Notes under the pieces: generated by a model
The model's input: the letters and a program-made list of their open reading frames with translations, nothing else
What the model was told of the DNA's origin: nothing
Databases searched by the model: none
Shown here: positions 63,012 through 64,000 of the stretch, piece after piece
Layout: every line of letters starts with the position of its first letter
Position numbering within the stretch: position 1 is the first letter of the stretch
From: Anaerostipes amylophilus
GTDB lineage: Bacteria; Bacillota; Clostridia; Lachnospirales; Lachnospiraceae
Length of the DNA: 64,000 nt
Direction: 5' to 3'
Assembly (NCBI RefSeq): GCF_025567365.1
Contig: NZ_JAOQJG010000001.1
Coordinates: 186,001-250,000, forward strand
Program-made: the position numbers and the translations under genes

Positions 63012-64000
63012 CTAATCGTGTTTAATGTATTTAGTGATAGTATCGATTAATTCCTCCATGTTAATTGGCTTGGAAATATGGTCATTCATGCCTGAATTCA
63101 AGGATTCCTGAATATCATCTATAAAAGCATTTGCAGACAAAGCTATAATTGGAATCGTAACTGCATCGGACCGCTCTATACCCAAGGCTCGAATGGCTTT
63201 TGCTGCTTGGTGTCCATCCATGTTTGGCATCATAATATCCATCAAAATAAGATCGTATGTGCCTCGTGGATGATTTTTAAACAAATTCACAACTTCTTTT
63301 CCGTCTGATGCGCGTGTTACGGTCATACCAGTATCTTCCAGCATTATCGTAGCAAGTTCAGCATTTAGATCATTATCCTCAGCCATAAGAACATGAATAC
63401 CCGTCAAATCTCTATGCAGATGTTGTTTTTGTTCTGATTGAATAACCTGTTCTGGCAACTCCAGTGGGATCTCCACTGTGAATGTAGAACCTACACCTTT
63501 TTTGCTCTCAACAGCAATCGAACCGCCCATCATATCCACATATTTTTTTGTGATGGCCATACCAAGACCGGTTCCCTTATATTGAGTTCTGGCATTAGCA
63601 TCATCTTCTTGTGAAAACGGATTGAATAATTTTTTCTGGAACTCTTCGCTCATGCCAATACCGTTATCTCGAACAACATAACGAGTTATGATATGTTTCT
63701 CATCCGCTCCTGGGTAACTGCTGATATCCAAAGTAATCTTTCCGCCGTCCTTTGTGAATTTCACAGCATTGCCAAGAAGATTCACCAAAACTTCCCGGAT
63801 ACGCACAACATCCGCAAGGACATATGGGTTCTTTGGGATTTCTCGATGTACTTCAAACTTAAGATCTCGAGTATAAAGAAGTCCATTCATAATCGCCTGG
63901 ACGTTATCTGTCAATTGAGTAATGTCCACTGGCTCGGGCGAAATAGTAACTTTTCCGCTTTCAATGCGAGTAAAATCCAGAACGTCATTCAACAAAGAGA
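63012..64000 (-). CDS. Hybrid histidine kinase/response regulator (5' end outside window)
   Basis: The visible C-terminal part begins after the phospho-acceptor helix (SLLNDVLDFTRIESGKVTIS). A HATPase domain follows with VLVNLLGNAVKFT (N box), DNGIGMSEEFQ (G1) and GTGLGMAITKKYV (G2). The receiver domain (from about 200) has the acidic pair ED, the phospho-Asp in DLILMDIMMPNMDG, and the Lys in SKPINMEEL. Signals and targets cannot be seen, as the sensor is outside the window. Confidence 0.93.
   Translation of the reverse strand, partial: SLLNDVLDFTRIESGKVTISPEPVDITQLTDNVQAIMNGLLYTRDLKFEVHREIPKNPYVLADVVRIREVLVNLLGNAVKFTKDGGKITLDISSYPGADEKHIITRYVVRDNGIGMSEEFQKKLFNPFSQEDDANARTQYKGTGLGMAITKKYVDMMGGSIAVESKKGVGSTFTVEIPLELPEQVIQSEQKQHLHRDLTGIHVLMAEDNDLNAELATIMLEDTGMTVTRASDGKEVVNLFKNHPRGTYDLILMDIMMPNMDGHQAAKAIRALGIERSDAVTIPIIALSANAFIDDIQESLNSGMNDHISKPINMEELIDTITKYIKHD

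Noticed and set aside
1..64000. CRISPR arrays, prophage modules, rRNA genes, riboswitches
   Set aside because: No regular spaced repeats, phage structural genes, rRNA sequence or classical riboswitch core (such as T-box GGGTGG) was found on reading the non-coding stretches.

Overview
The window is a chromosomal segment of a low-GC, anaerobic, spore-former-related Firmicute, most likely a gut Lachnospiraceae (an Anaerostipes-like genome would fit; the species is inferred, not shown). The evidence is the Firmicutes-type str and rpoBC operons, the order spoIIE-like / tilS / hpt / ftsH as in Bacillus and Clostridia, many PTS genes, ferredoxin and hybrid-cluster proteins, and a C-terminal fibronectin-like surface protein typical of gut clostridia. 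Almost all genes are on the minus strand, so transcription runs from high to low coordinates.

Left end (1-5200): a galactitol-type PTS operon (EIIA, EIIB, EIIC) followed by a dihydroxyacetone-kinase DhaK subunit cut by the window edge; a small CxxC redox protein and a divergently transcribed 2[4Fe-4S] ferredoxin; a ribokinase-family sugar kinase. 5200-19930: MerR-like regulator, RecD2, MreB, a SAM methyltransferase, two ATPases (DUF815 and DUF4143 types), a glycerate kinase pseudogene with an internal deletion, a Ca2+-type P-ATPase and a DUF2207/LemA pair. 19950-25760: a DUF5688-like protein, an XRE regulator, a large surface protein, an AAA-ATPase/nuclease of the PF09820 type and, just downstream of it, a shortened EF-Tu paralogue.

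25900-32800 is a sugar locus under a divergent RpiR regulator. It carries a class II aldolase, zinc alcohol dehydrogenase, fused EIIC-EIID, EIIA, EIIB, short-chain dehydrogenase and P-loop protein. The gene set resembles an L-sorbose (SorE, SorA/M, SorF, SorB, SorD) pathway.

33400-46800 is the housekeeping core: tuf, fusA, rpsG, rpsL, then about 1 kb without a protein gene, then rpoC and rpoB. The 1-kb gap has its own perfect consensus promoter and long-range complementary segments, and is my best candidate for an undescribed or unannotated structured RNA. tRNA-Leu(TAA) and tRNA-Tyr(GTA), ftsH, hpt, tilS and a soluble SpoIIE-like phosphatase follow.

52300-64000 is more accessory: WYL regulator, HIRAN protein, exonuclease, a Na+/alanine symporter, a MATE exporter, a Crp/Fnr regulator facing hcp (nitrosative stress), an XRE regulator, and two paralogous 71-residue membrane proteins. 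Next comes a small graveyard (MobA/MobL relaxase, LysE and LysR remnants). The window ends inside a hybrid histidine kinase/response regulator. No CRISPR array, intact insertion sequence, prophage or rRNA gene was seen.
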